A DNA stretch of 64,000 bases, taken from assembly GCF_902686445.1 (NCBI RefSeq), contig NC_062220.1, forward strand, positions 114,190,643-114,254,642, written 5' to 3'. Origin of the DNA: Sciurus carolinensis (taxonomy: Eukaryota; Chordata; Mammalia; Rodentia; Sciuridae). Both the position numbers and the translations under genes were made by a program. This document shows, in pieces, positions 44,437 to 55,239 of this stretch. The notes beneath the pieces are model-generated. The model saw only the letters and a program-made list of their open reading frames with translations. It did not search any database and was not told the DNA's origin. Every line of letters begins with the position of its first letter. The first letter of the stretch is position 1.

Positions 44437-44459
44437 TTCGTTCCCGGGTTTCGGCACCA
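44437..44459 (-). promoter_or_regulatory. Primer binding site for tRNA-Phe (complete provirus)
   Basis: The 18-nt core is 44442-44459, three bases from the LTR end. Five more bases (44437-44441) also follow tRNA-Phe, including T at the place of A58. Compared with the left provirus, 21 bp further along the tRNA-like tract are absent. Confidence 0.9.
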
Positions 44460-44462
44460 GAA

Positions 44463-45187
44463 TGTCGCGTTCCTTCTGCCCGCAGAGAGAAACACGACAC
44501 CTCAGTTGTTCATCAGAGCTCTTTATCCTCAGATGATCATGATGATGAATGAATTTACAAGGCAGTTACAGTCATATTTATATGAATCATGAGACAATCA
44601 GGTTACAGAGTACAATAGTAAGATTACAATATTACATATCAAAAGGTACATAGTGGGCACAGATACAAGAAGGTACAGAAGAACAATCAGTTATAGAATA
44701 TGCGGGGAGAGCAAGATTACAATATAATACAATCAGAGTAATTAAAGAGCGCGTGCAAGCATGAGTCACTTTTGTCTAATCAAAGCAGTTCTTCTTGGCC
44801 CTGGCTTAATGCCGGGGCCGCTTTCTTAGATAGCATCCGCTGCTGGCTTAGTGCCGGGGCCAGTTCTTATGGTAGTATCAGTCATATGTTGCAAACCAGG
44901 CTGCCCCGGCTTAGTGCCAGTCCTTAATGTTGCAGTCTGTGTTGCCCCGGCTCAATGCCAGGGTACAGTCCTTGTTGCAATCTGTGTTGCCCCGGCTCAA
45001 TGCCAGGGTACAGTCCTTGATCAGTGTTAGCCAACTGGCTCAGCGCCGGGGCTCCTTCTACAAGCAATGTCAGCTGTCTGTAGCAATTCTTTGTCTCAGC
45101 ATCAGGGCTACACTGATGTCCTGCATCAGGGCCACACTGAAATCCTCAAGCCAGGCTAGGCTAGGATGGGGTCTGCAGCCCCCGACA
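44463..45187 (-). repeat. 5' LTR of complete provirus (725 bp)
   Basis: Starts TGTCGGGGGC at 45187 on the minus strand and ends GCGACA at 44463. TATAAATA is at 44582-44575, and the poly(A) hexamer is GATAAA (about 44526-44521). U3 tandem units sit around 44935-45010. It would drive transcription toward lower coordinates. Confidence 0.96.
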
Positions 45188-45193
45188 AGCTTC
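45188..45193. repeat. Target site duplication of complete provirus, right copy
   Basis: agcttc, identical to 35571-35576. Confidence 0.95.
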
Positions 45194-45285
45194 AATCTAG
45201 GAAGAGGAAAGATTCTAGAGACAAACAGTGCTGGTGTCTGCACACCATCATTAATGTGTTCTGTATGCTTGAAAATGAGTTAGAA
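45194..45285 (+). mobile_element. Old L1 3' UTR, right half
   Basis: Continuation of the L1 fragment interrupted at 35576 by the provirus. Confidence 0.7.
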
Positions 45286-45370
45286 GGGCTGGGCAGCTGA
45301 AGTTCAGTGGCAGAATGCTTGTCCAGCATGCCTCAGGCCCTTGGTGTGGTCCCAGCACCACACATACAAG
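45286..45370 (+). repeat. ID-type SINE
   Basis: gaagggctgggcagctgaagttcagtggcagaatgcttg.... Confidence 0.82.
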
Positions 45371-45425
45371 GTTAAAAAGAAATGTTATGTGCATCTTATC
45401 ACAATAAAAGCTTTTTTATACATTT

Positions 45426-45498
45426 TTTCCAGTGCTGGGGGTAAAAGCCAAGGTCCCAAGCACACCAGGCAAATGCTGAGATACACCCCTGGCCCCAC
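45426..45498 (-). repeat. ID-type SINE fragment
   Basis: cagtgctgggggtaaaagccaaggtcccaagcacaccaggcaaatgctgagatacacccctggcccc. Confidence 0.75.
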
Positions 45499-45885
45499 AA
45501 TGTTTAATGCACGGTACAAATCTACTCTACCAGTAAGTTAGCAAATAGTCACACAAATGATTAAGACAAGTTCAAGGACACACGTTTGTCAATATAACTT
45601 GGGTATCACTAAATAAACTCAGGAAAAGTAATCTGGAAAGACCCATGGAGTAAGCCAAGGAGTCTCCTGGGATATGTGAAATCCTCCGCATGAAAACACA
45701 ATGCACTGAGGGTCTGCAACACAGCCTCTTAAAGAACCTACTCCTTTCAGAAGTTTTTTGATTAAAAGTTATAATGAAAACCAATCTCCTTTCTTCCTAT
45801 TATCCTATTTACTGCAAAATCAAATTAAGGATCTAAACCTGAGCAGACATCAGAACGTGAGAACTCCCAGTGGAGGTTGGAGTTG

Positions 45886-46025
45886 GCATTGGGGCTGCGG
45901 CTCAGTGGTAGAGCACTTACCTAGCACAAGTGGGGCACTGGGTTCAATCTTCACCACTGCATAAAAATAAATGAATGAATAAATAAATAGATGTACTGTG
46001 TTCATCTACAACTAAAAATACTTTT
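45886..46025 (+). repeat. ID-type SINE with A-rich tail
   Basis: ggggctgcggctcagtggtagagcacttacctagc..., then an (aaat/gaat)n tail and 'ctgtgttcatctacaactaaaaata'. Confidence 0.88.
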
Positions 46026-46159
46026 CAAAAAAGAACTCCCAGGAGGCTTGTGAAAGCTCAGACTGCTGGGCCCACTCCAGAAATTCTCATCTGGTAAAGA
46101 ATCAGAATTTAGAATGGTCAGAACTTGCATTCTAAGCCAACTGTGTTAAGAAAATTTAA

Positions 46160-46240
46160 ATGGGGACAAAAATACAGCTCTACAGTAGAGGCTGCCTAGC
46201 TTGAGACCCTGGGTTGCATCCCCAGCAAGGGAGGGAAGGA
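46160..46240 (+). repeat. ID-type SINE, diverged
   Basis: atggggacaaaaatacagctctacagtagaggctgcctagc...gcatccccagcaa. Confidence 0.65.
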
Positions 46241-46244
46241 GGAG

Positions 46245-47540
46245 GGAAACTGGTGGGGGGCACAAGCAAGCAGAAGTTTACATGAGGATAACAGTTGTTT
46301 GGGGAAGCACTTTCTAAATACTTGTAGCATAAATCCTGCAACACACCAACAACTGCTTAAACCAAATTACTTGTTAATACATATACTTGTTAGCTTTTAG
46401 TTCTGGTCTTGGTTTTTAACAAATACACAGGCATTAGTTAAACTAGGAAAAAGAAGAAACACATGCATTTTATGATTATAACTATCTATTAAGAAAAAAA
46501 GTATCACTTAACCAACTTCTAGGGTTTAAACTTGGAAAAATCATGAAAAAATTAAATTACCATTCTATCAGAGTAAAGATGAATTTCAGGTTCTGCAGGA
46601 GAATCAGAGAAATGGTGCTTTTTACATGCTCTGTGTTTACCACTATGAGAGAAAGTCACCTGACCAAACACAAGTGATATACACACAGGGGACTGTAGAA
46701 ATTTTAAGTTTCAGTTCATAGGATATAAACTATTTTACTCACAAAATTACCATTCAAATCAGAATCTTTTGAAACGAGATCTAAGTACTATATACATCCA
46801 ACCAAAAGAATAGGTTTCAACATGACCCTTTGTCAAAACTGTCCTAACCGAAAGTAGAAGTAATACAGGAAGCACAAGCATAAGTTCCAAGACTCACTTA
46901 TTCTTTAGACAAATCTATTTGAGAGTTTAGTACATGCTCAGGATAAAAAGCAAGATGGTTTGGTCTATGTGTGTGGGGGGTGTTGTGTTCTTTGCAGGCA
47001 TTAAAAGCAGGTGAATTCTGCTTCAGGTGTACTAAATCTGCCCTGGTATAGTCCAACAGATATCTAGCCAGCTAGGAGTCTGGGAGCATCTGAGAGGCAC
47101 CTAGGCTAGAGAGAAAGCTTTGAGATCTTTGGTTTATCAAGAGATAGTTGAAGCCACAGATTTAGTTAGATAAGGCTGCCCAGAAGAAATCAGGTGAGAG
47201 AGCTGGACAACTATTTATAAAACAGCATCAACTACTAAATAAAGTGTCCATCATGACCGGGAAGTACAAAATGTACTAGTAGGTGTCGCAAATAACACAC
47301 TAGATGAAAAGGAAGAAGAGTCCACCTGTACCCAAGAAGGCAAGAAAGTGGGGCGGAGAAAGAAAAGCCAGAAAGATCCAAACGGGAGGGCCAGGAACTG
47401 AAGAGGAAGAGAGTTACGCACATAGCCATCTCATCAAATATGCAAGGCATTTACAAACGAACTCAGCAATAACTCAAACCCTCCAGCACAAAAGCAGGGC
47501 AGTACAGAGCTATGAAATGCACAGACTGATTTCCTTTCCT
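46245..47540. other. Intergenic DNA, nothing recognised
   Basis: No gene or clear repeat. Confidence 0.4.
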
Positions 47541-47544
47541 TCTT

Positions 47545-47662
47545 TCTGAGACATGATCTCACTATGCTGCTCAGGCTTGTCCTTGAACTCCTGGGTTCAA
47601 GCAATCCTCCTGCCTCAGTCTGCCAAGTAGGCAAACAGGCATGTGCACCACATGGCTTAAGA
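47545..47662 (-). repeat. B1-type SINE
   Basis: tctgagacatgatctcactatgctgctcaggcttgtccttgaactcctgggttcaagcaatcctcctgcc, a B1 reverse complement. Confidence 0.85.
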
Positions 47663-47669
47663 GTTTTCT

Positions 47670-48465
47670 TAAATTAAAAAAAGAAAAAAAGCTAGTACTC
47701 TTAACATCAAATTGCATCTTTCAAGAGAACCACCATGCTTTCTACTAGGACTTTTAAAACAATTCCACAGAAATACCAGACTGTTAATAGAGTTTGAAAA
47801 TAAAGAAAGATGGGTGAATGATAACAGCACAAGGGGACCCCTTGGACCAGTGCTCCAGCCACTCAGACGCAGCCACACATCGCCCTGCAGGACACTGAAG
47901 CCTCCTCATTCCTCTGGAGAAATATGGCCCAAGTCAGTGGGTTAAAAAGAAACTACAAGTAGAATGGCCCTTGTCTAATTTGGGAAAAGACATTTTGCAC
48001 CTTATTTGCAACCCCGAATTACCTAGAGACATCATGGGAACGAAGGGTTGTGAGCGGCCAGTCTCAACCACTAGTGCTGGTCCCTCAGCTCGTGTTAGAA
48101 CAAACAGCACTGGACAGTGGCGGGGCTGGCTGCACAGAGGCCCAGCCTCTGCCTGTCAGCACCACCAACGGTTAAATCAGCCAAAGGCTAAGGTGAAGGC
48201 ACAGGACAAATGACCCAGTTTCTCCACCAAACAGTGGCATGAAAGGGAACAGAAGGGAGGGAAAATGATGGAGAACACAGAGACTTAAGACACACCCTGG
48301 TCAAATGTGAGCGGTTTTATTCAAATCAGGATTCAAACATTTATAAAGACGCTTTTAGACAATCAAGAAAATCTGGATAAGGACACAGTATTAAGTGATA
48401 TCAGGGAATTATTCATATTTTCATCAGGTATCATGATGATGTAGTGGTTATGTTTAAAAAAGAAA
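47670..48465. other. Intergenic DNA, nothing recognised
   Basis: Short ORFs only; no gene can be supported. Confidence 0.4.
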
Positions 48466-48470
48466 AGTCT

Positions 48471-48562
48471 TGGGCTGGGGAGGTAGCTCAGTTGGTAATA
48501 GTGCTTGCCTTATAAGCACAGGGCCCTGGGTTCGATCCCCAGCACCAAAAAAAAAAAAAAAA
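48471..48562 (+). repeat. ID-type SINE with intact pol III boxes
   Basis: gggctggggaggtagctcagttggtaatagtgcttgcc...ggttcgatccccagcacc plus an A18 tail. The B box ggttcgatccc is perfect. Confidence 0.92.
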
Positions 48563-48786
48563 GGGAAGTCTTGAATGTTAAAGATGCATGCTGAAATATT
48601 TCTCAATGAATTAAGATACCTGAAATCTGCTTGAAATACACCAGAAAATAAGGTGAGGAGAACAGATGGAATATCAGAAATGAGTGGCAGTACATGGCAT
48701 TTGTTGGATGATTTCCCTTGTGAATGCTTGAAAGTTTCCATAATACAAGTTTCTAAGTTTTTGTGGAATTTTTGTTTTGTGCCTAT

Positions 48787-48829
48787 TTTTTTTTTTTTTT
48801 TTTTTTTTGGTTTGGTTTGGTTTGGTTTT
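48787..48829. repeat. Poly-T and (TTTGG)n
   Basis: About 21 T followed by four tttgg units. Confidence 0.95.
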
Positions 48830-49236
48830 AACTGATCCTGCCTTATTTCTTCTTGAAATAGTTCCTCCAGCACAACTACCTTCATACCTTCAATGAACGT
48901 AGCAGCTGAATGGAGCACAGCTGAGCTAGGAGAACGGCGTGGAGAAAGGCAAGGCCCGGCAAGCCACGACACAGCCTGGAGGGAGCAGACGCTCGCCGTC
49001 CACTTCTAACACCAAATAAATCTGACTAGTGACACCCCAGCTTTTGTCAAATACAACAGGACTCACATTCAAAACCTTCACAGATGAGACGTGCACAATC
49101 CCCCACTGAAAACTGACTGGGATCTCGAGTTCACCTCAGAGAAATTGAGTCCTCTGCCCAGACTCGAGCCAAGCTGGGTTTTATTAAGTCAGCCTCTCCC
49201 AAAAGTAGCGTGTTTATTCATGTGAGGCAAAATGAA

Positions 49237-49500
49237 CTCGAGCTGGGTGTCATGGTGCAAGCTTGAAACCCCAGCTACTGGGGAGGCTGAGGAAGGAGGA
49301 TCACAAGTTCAAGGCCAGCCTGGGCAACTTAACAAGATCCAGTTTCAAAACTAAAATAAAAAGGGCTGGGGATGTAATTCAGGGGGAGCACATCCGTGGG
49401 TTCAACCCCCTGTACCAAATCCTGGGGCCCCATCCTGTCATCCCAGCTACTCAAGAAGGGTCAAAAGTTCCAGGTAGGCCAGGCAATGCAGTGATGCCAC
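49237..49500 (+). repeat. B1-dID composite SINE followed by a second partial B1
   Basis: gagctgggtgtcatggtgcaagcttgaaaccccagctactggggaggctgaggaaggaggatc..., an ID part to about 49422, then another B1 start (cccatcctgtcatcccagctactc). Confidence 0.88.
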
Positions 49501-49509
49501 GCTAGGCTG

Positions 49510-50900
49510 CTGGAAGACCTAACCACACTTCAAGGCATGAAGAAAAAGGTGTATTTCAATTCCATACTGTACTGAACCTCCAGGAACTTGGAAACCAGAA
49601 TCAGAAATATACAAAGGTCCAGGGATGAAATCTAAGACGAGGGTAGCTGGGCTCTGAGAAGACTAAAGGTGGAGTGAAAATATTTCATAATGACAAAATC
49701 ATGCTGAAAATATGACATACACAGGACAAGAGTCGGAAAAAGGGAAAGTCAGGCAAAAGGAACAGGCAGCTCGAAATAGCTGCAGGCCAGAAGGGCCAGG
49801 AGCATGGATGGGGCTTCCAAGGAGAGCAGCCGCCACCCAGGGAACGGGCGAAGCAGGACAGTAGGCCAGGCCAAAGGCCTGCACCACCTCACAGCAGAGC
49901 CAGAGGCCTGGCAGCTCTCAGGCCTCAGCAACCCACTTCCCCCAGCAGATGGACTGAAGTGAGTGCTCCTAAGGCCACAGTAAGGTAAACAAGGCCATGG
50001 AGGCCACCACCTGTCTCCTGTCTGAGGGGCTGTTTATAGATGAAATTGAGCTGAAATGCCCATTTGGTCTAAAAGAGACACACATCCAAACAGAGTTATT
50101 TACTTACCTCTAAGTAAGTAAATTCCCTGGGGTTTGGAGGTGGAAGGGGGAGAGTACCAGGAAGGGGACAGGGAGGACAGCGCCATCACCAGGCCGACAG
50201 CTCCTCACAGCTCCTCACAGCATGGCTAGTCCCCGGCCCAGTTACCAGGGCACAGAACTAGCTGGTGCTGAGTCTAGAATTGCACCTGGTCTCCAGCAAA
50301 TCCCTTTCTTCTTTCATCCTCTAGTCTTACTGGGAAGGGAAGTGACACCCTTGAAAGAGCTTAAAGAGCCAGACACACACACAATATGAAGTAGGATAAG
50401 GAAAGCAAAAGCGAATTTTGGTAAGTGGACGATATAATCAACAGTTGCACACAAGTAAATAGGTGTTTGGTTAATCAACCTGGAAAAGTAAACCACTTAA
50501 ATTGTTATTACACTGTTTGCCAACAAAATTTTGCATAATTTATGGAGACATTAAAAAAACTAGCCAACTTCACCACAGAAGGTCTTTGCTCTTTGCAGAG
50601 GCACTGGGTAATTGAAGGATCATAGCAAGTTATTTCTCTTCCATGGAGAGACACAAATCCCTTGCTTGAAAACAGGACTGAAGTTACATTTTAGATGTTT
50701 CTACCAAAGCCATTAAACATTCCTCACATTCGAAGTTCACCAGAAAAAAAAAAAAAGCCACTGAACACACACATCACTCTAAAGACCAAGGGAGATAACA
50801 AAAGGCTTCTGCTCTGGAGGAACATGCAAAATAGCTGAAGAGTAACACTCAGGACCTTTGAGAAGAACAGTACATACTGACAGTAACACTAACAATGCAG
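49510..50900. other. Intergenic DNA, nothing recognised
   Basis: No gene or clear repeat beyond a short direct duplication 'agctcctcac' at about 50200. Confidence 0.4.
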
Positions 50901-50905
50901 CAAGG

Positions 50906-50980
50906 CTGGGGGTGGAGCCCAGTGGTAGAATGCTTGCCCTGCAGGAGAGGCCCTGGGTTCCACCCCCAGCGAAAGGGGAA
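50906..50980 (+). repeat. ID-type SINE
   Basis: ggctgggggtggagcccagtggtagaatgcttgccctgcagg.... Confidence 0.85.
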
Positions 50981-50984
50981 TGTC

Positions 50985-51855
50985 ACAGAGGGAGGAGGAG
51001 AAACATGAGGCACCCTTGAGAAGCATCAGGGACAGGGCAAGACAAGATGAAGGAGATCTAAAGAGACCATGGGAAAGGCAAGCATCTGAGGCAAAGAAAA
51101 GGGGTGGGGGCAGGAAAGCCGCTGCTGTTGGGCAGACAGGACAGTAAAGAATAAAAGTCAAGGTTCAAATTGGGACGTGTGCACAATTTGTGATATAAGG
51201 CAAAACAGGTAGGGCTGGACACAGGCAGGAAAGGACTTGACCACAAAGCCAAGGGGTTTAGAAGCAGGTGACAGGCAGCGGGATCCCGCAGCAGAGGACT
51301 CCCAGGACAGAAGGTGTGCACAGCAGCGCAGCAGGACTGGAAAGGCTAAAGATGGGAGGAGGAAAACCAACAAGTAATGTCTGTCCCCCGCCCAGATACC
51401 AGCTCAGGCTGAACTCAGATGCAGGTGGCTGGGAGAAAAAGGGACAGCCCTGTGAGACCTGAAGGTACAACTGACACAGTGTGCCTGTGAAGGGACAGAG
51501 ATGAGAAAAGGGTTTTGGGAGAACAGTAGCACTGCCAAAAGAGGAAACCGAGATGGGTGAGGTAGAGAGAAAAGGGGAGGAGCGGAGGAGCCAGGTGGCT
51601 AAGTCTGCCCAACAGAAACCAGAAAGGGTCCCAGGAAAAGACACGGACAGGAGTCAGTGGAGCCTCTTCTATCCCGTGCCCCAATATCCTCGGTGGAAAA
51701 CAGATCCTGGAGGCCAAGCCCTGGCCTCCCCTGTGGACCCTCAGTCCTGCCCTCCTCCCACACAACTCAGCCAGGGAGTCACTGGTCTGGGGGAGGGGCT
51801 GCACACGACAATGTCTCAACCCAAGCATCTCAGAATGCTGCTTCCCCTTCCAAGC
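50985..51855. other. Purine-rich intergenic DNA with overlapping ORFs, no gene seen
   Basis: GC-moderate, purine-biased sequence. Several long open frames on both strands (51158-51942) arise from the skew and from reading into the SINE poly-T at 51865; none has a recognisable domain. Confidence 0.4.
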
Positions 51856-51861
51856 TCCTAA

Positions 51862-51960
51862 TCTTTTTTTTTTTTTTTTTTTTTTTGTGGTGCTGGGGAT
51901 TAAACCTAGGACCTTGTGCTTGCAAGGCAAGCGCTCTACCAACTGAGCTATATCCCAGCC
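51862..51960 (-). repeat. ID-type SINE with poly-A tail
   Basis: T22 followed by tggtgctggggattaaacctaggaccttgtgcttgcaaggcaagcgctctaccaactgagctatatcccagcc. Confidence 0.92.
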
Positions 51961-52395
51961 TCCAAACTCCTAATCTGTGAGGCATGTCCTGTGCCCACAG
52001 AGTATACCCATCCTACGGGCACAGTCAGCTGGGGTGTCTGCCTGACTCATTTCTCCTCCCCATGCCAGGCAAGTAGCCCTGGGAAATGTGTGGGTGGCAC
52101 TAGATTTGAAGCCATCTTCATGGATAGACCTTTCATGAAATGTTTCGAGATTGACACTGGGAAAAGCAGTGTGATAAAAAGAACACTACCTCAAGAATCG
52201 ATCTCTGCCACAACTGCAAGCTGTTCTTCGGGGTCCTGGATTCCTCCCCAAGAGCAGAAGGGTCAGGTGCTATGTCCAACCGGCCACTGTTCATGTTCCA
52301 TTTCTAGGCTAACATCTAACAAAAGTACCTCAAAATGCTGCAAATGCCTACTAGAAACCTCCACTTCATACTTTAACTCAAATGAATTAATGGAG

Positions 52396-52470
52396 GGCTG
52401 GGATGGACATGGCACAGTGATTGCCTGGCACACACAGGTCCAATCCCCAGCATCGCAAGCCAAAAAGGTA
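52396..52470 (+). repeat. ID-type SINE, diverged
   Basis: gagggctgggatggacatggcacagtgattgcctggcac...ccaatccccagcatcgcaa. Confidence 0.7.
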
Positions 52471-52474
52471 ACGA

Positions 52475-54058
52475 GATCTTCAACTTGACTTTTTAATGCT
52501 ACTGACCCCAAAACAAATGATAAATCTTCATAAAATCAACTGAAATGCAATGGACATGTCTGAGCCCTGGTTACCTACTGCAGTAGAACTTTCCACCAGC
52601 AGTTTTCTATCATTGAATCCTAAACTACAACTAAACTCTTGGTTAAAGCAAGCCAAGAGTGCTTATGTTGGGCAGGTCCATTTCTCCCAATCTTTCTCCA
52701 CAGGGACACATAGAAACTGGGACTCCTAATTTATTAGGACCCTAATAAAATCAACTATTACCGAATGCCACCCCCACTTGTCCCTCCTCAGACCCTGCCG
52801 TGCAGTGATTTCTGAAGCATTCTTTCTGAGGTTCTCACAAATGTTTCAGTGAGAGCTACAACTCCATCCCCGCCTGGATTGCAGCCCTCCTTCCTCACTC
52901 TGTGAACACTCTTATCACACGACTGCTTCTCCTCAGTCTTCCTCCATGAGAAAAGAGGGAACTGAGTGAATGCTGAGGATGGTAGGCCGCCCAATCACAG
53001 TCAGAAGAGGGGCAGCTGCACTAGATAAAAATCCTAACGCCTTGGCAAAGAGTCTGGTTTTGGGAGGAGAAAAGCAGTATATTTTTTGATGCGAGAGGAA
53101 ATTTAACAACTGCCTAAAACAAAAGCAATTTACAAATGGCTTAATTTTTAAAGACTGGGGGCAATTCAAATTTGAATTTTGAATTCTGTAAATTCATGCA
53201 TACAATTTGCAAACTTCACAATTCTGAAAATAGTAAAGTAAGGGAAATAAACAAGTTTGAAAATTAGACAATCAAAATACTATTTATTAAATCTAGTGTT
53301 TGAAAAAGAGATCGGCAGAAAGTTTTTTAAATCACTCTTCAGGTTCTGGAAAACAACCCACCCTGTCCTAGTCCTCCCCTTGTAGGGCAGACACGCAGCT
53401 TCATTCCTGGCTGCCCTTCTATCCCTACTATCCCCACACCTCTCACCCCTACCCCATCAGCCCAGGGAGCTGACCCGGGGTCAGGCATCCCACCCAAGGC
53501 TGACACCAGGCAGGCTGGCCCACAGCTTGTAGTTCAGGTCTGGGGGGAGAAGTGGACCAGATCAAGTTTCTTTCAAGAATGTGAACTAGAAAATGTGACA
53601 AGAACTGGTCACTTAGAAACTAAAAGAACACAACAAGAAATGTCACAAAGTTGAATTGGGGCCAGAGGGGTTTTGGCCACCTGAGAAAGCACAAGAGCTG
53701 AAGCCACAGGGGAGGAGAAAGAGTGAGTGAAACAGCAAGTTGGTGATGGGACAGAAAAGTTCTGGCATATGGAGCAAGGTGGGGTCCCATGGGGTGAAGT
53801 TGCAGGGACAACTGCTGCCTATGCCCCTAGAGCTGCCAAGAGCCCCTCCACCACCAGGCTCTAGCCTATCCCAGCTGGAAATACTCAATGTCTGTGTGAT
53901 GCCTAAGGCTGCTAACAGAACTCCCTTTCAAGAGGGCTGGCGCAGCCTCTATCCATACAGTCAAAGCCTCACCAGCAGACAGATGCAGACAGCAGAGAGC
54001 TTTCAGACAAGTCATTCACTAGTTAGGGCAGTACCACTTAGATACATTTAAGGGAGAC
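52475..54058. other. Intergenic DNA, nothing recognised
   Basis: No gene or well-defined repeat can be supported. Confidence 0.4.
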
Positions 54059-54059
54059 A

Positions 54060-54438
54060 CAGGACTGCTTTTTTTTTTTTAATTTATTTTTATTGTAAAC
54101 AAATGGGATACATGTTGTTTCTGTTTGTACATGGAGTAACAGCATACCATTTGCGTAATCATACATTTACATAGGGTAATGATGTTTGATTCATTCTGTT
54201 ATTTTTTCCTTCCCCCCACCCTTCCCACCCGTCTTTTCCCTCTATACAGTCCCTCCTTCCTCCATTCTTACCTCCCTCCCACCCCCCATTATGTGTCTCA
54301 TCCACTTATCAGCGAGATCATTCGTCCTTTGGATTTTTGAGATAGGCTTATCTCACTTAGCAAGATATTCTCCAATTTCATCCATTTGCCTGAAAATGCC
54401 ATAATTTTATTATTCTTTATAGCTGAGTAATATGCCAT

Positions 54439-54477
<39 letters not shown>

Positions 54478-54921
54478 GCGCCACAGTTTCTTTATCCATT
54501 CATCAATTGAAGGACATCTAGGTTAGTTCCACAGTCTGGATATTGTGAATTGAGCAGCTATGAACATTGATGTGGCTGTATCTCTGTAGTATGCTGATTT
54601 TAAGTCCTTTGGGTATAGGCCAAGGAGTGGGATAGCTGGGTCAAATGGTGGGTCCATTCCAAGTTTTCTAAGGAATCTCCACGCTGCTTTCCAGAGTGGC
54701 TGCACTAATTTGCATCCCCACCGGCAATGTATGAATGTACCTTTTTCCCCACATCCTCGCCAACACCTATTGTTGCTTGTATTCTTGATAATCACCATTC
54801 TAATTGGGGTGAGATGGAATCTTAGTGTAGTTTTGATTTGCATTTCTCTTATTACTAAAGATGGGGAACATTTTTTCATATGTTTGTTGATTGCTTGTAG
54901 ATCTTCTTCAGGACTGCTTTT
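54060..54921 (-). mobile_element. 5'-truncated sciurid L1 with 13-bp target duplication
   Basis: On the minus strand: C-terminal ORF2 (open at 54523-54942, with segments such as [26 protein letters not shown] and [14 protein letters not shown]), then the 3' UTR with 'aataataaaattatggcattttcagg' and an A-rich tail at 54069-54090. The 13-mer caggactgctttt occurs at both ends (54060-54072 and 54909-54921), the target duplication of a retrotransposition. A (TG)n(TA)n tract is at 54439-54476. Confidence 0.93.
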
Positions 54922-55127
54922 AAGAAACACCCATACACACAAATAAAAGTCTCACCACTGCCAGAGAAGAGCACAAGGGAACTTTTTGGGGGTTCTGTCT
55001 TGACAGAGGTGTGGGTGACTCTTCTTAAAGCTGATCAAACTATGTGACTAACACGCAGCCAATCTATTATATGTAAGTTACACCTCAATAAAACACAACA
55101 CTTCCCCTTGATCCCTTAGAAGGACTG

Positions 55128-55230
55128 AAATTTTCTTTTGACTTTGGGGTGGGGGGTGCTAACTGGCAATGGAACTCAAGGCCTTGTGAATAACAGGTAT
55201 GGGCTATGTCACTGGAGCAAAACCCCAGTC
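55128..55230 (-). repeat. ID-type SINE, diverged
   Basis: ttggggtggggggtgctaactggcaatggaactcaaggccttgtgaataacaggtatgggctatgtcactggagc. An old L1 3' end (ttatatgtaagttacacctcaataaa) precedes it at about 55065-55095. Confidence 0.65.
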
Positions 55231-55239
55231 CATTATTTT

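Larger units (their letters stand above)
35577..45187 (-). mobile_element. Complete young class II endogenous provirus (type-D-like layout)
   Basis: Full provirus of 9611 bp on the minus strand: 5' LTR 44463-45187, PBS (tRNA-Phe), splice donor, leader, gag, pro, pol, env, CTE-like element, PPT, 3' LTR 35577-36301, with a perfect 6-bp target duplication. The LTRs are both 725 bp and differ at 3 positions by eye, two of them at CpG, pointing to a recent insertion. pol and env frames are open. gag is broken by a frameshift near 43118-43170, and the gag-to-pro frameshift path is blocked by an extra base near 42055. Beta-type gag/pro/pol with a gamma-type env matches the type D retrovirus plan. 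Confidence 0.97.

Noticed and set aside
44927..45283. 118-codon plus-strand ORF with an internal repeat, also at 36041-36340
   Set aside because: It is antisense to the LTR U3; the repeated peptide is only the tandem enhancer unit read in frame.
51415..51980. Long ORFs including a poly-Lys or poly-Phe run
   Set aside because: They read through the SINE poly-A/T tail at 51865-51886.
54523..54942. 139-codon ORF as a host gene
   Set aside because: It is the C-terminus of L1 ORF2 within a truncated element with its own target duplication.
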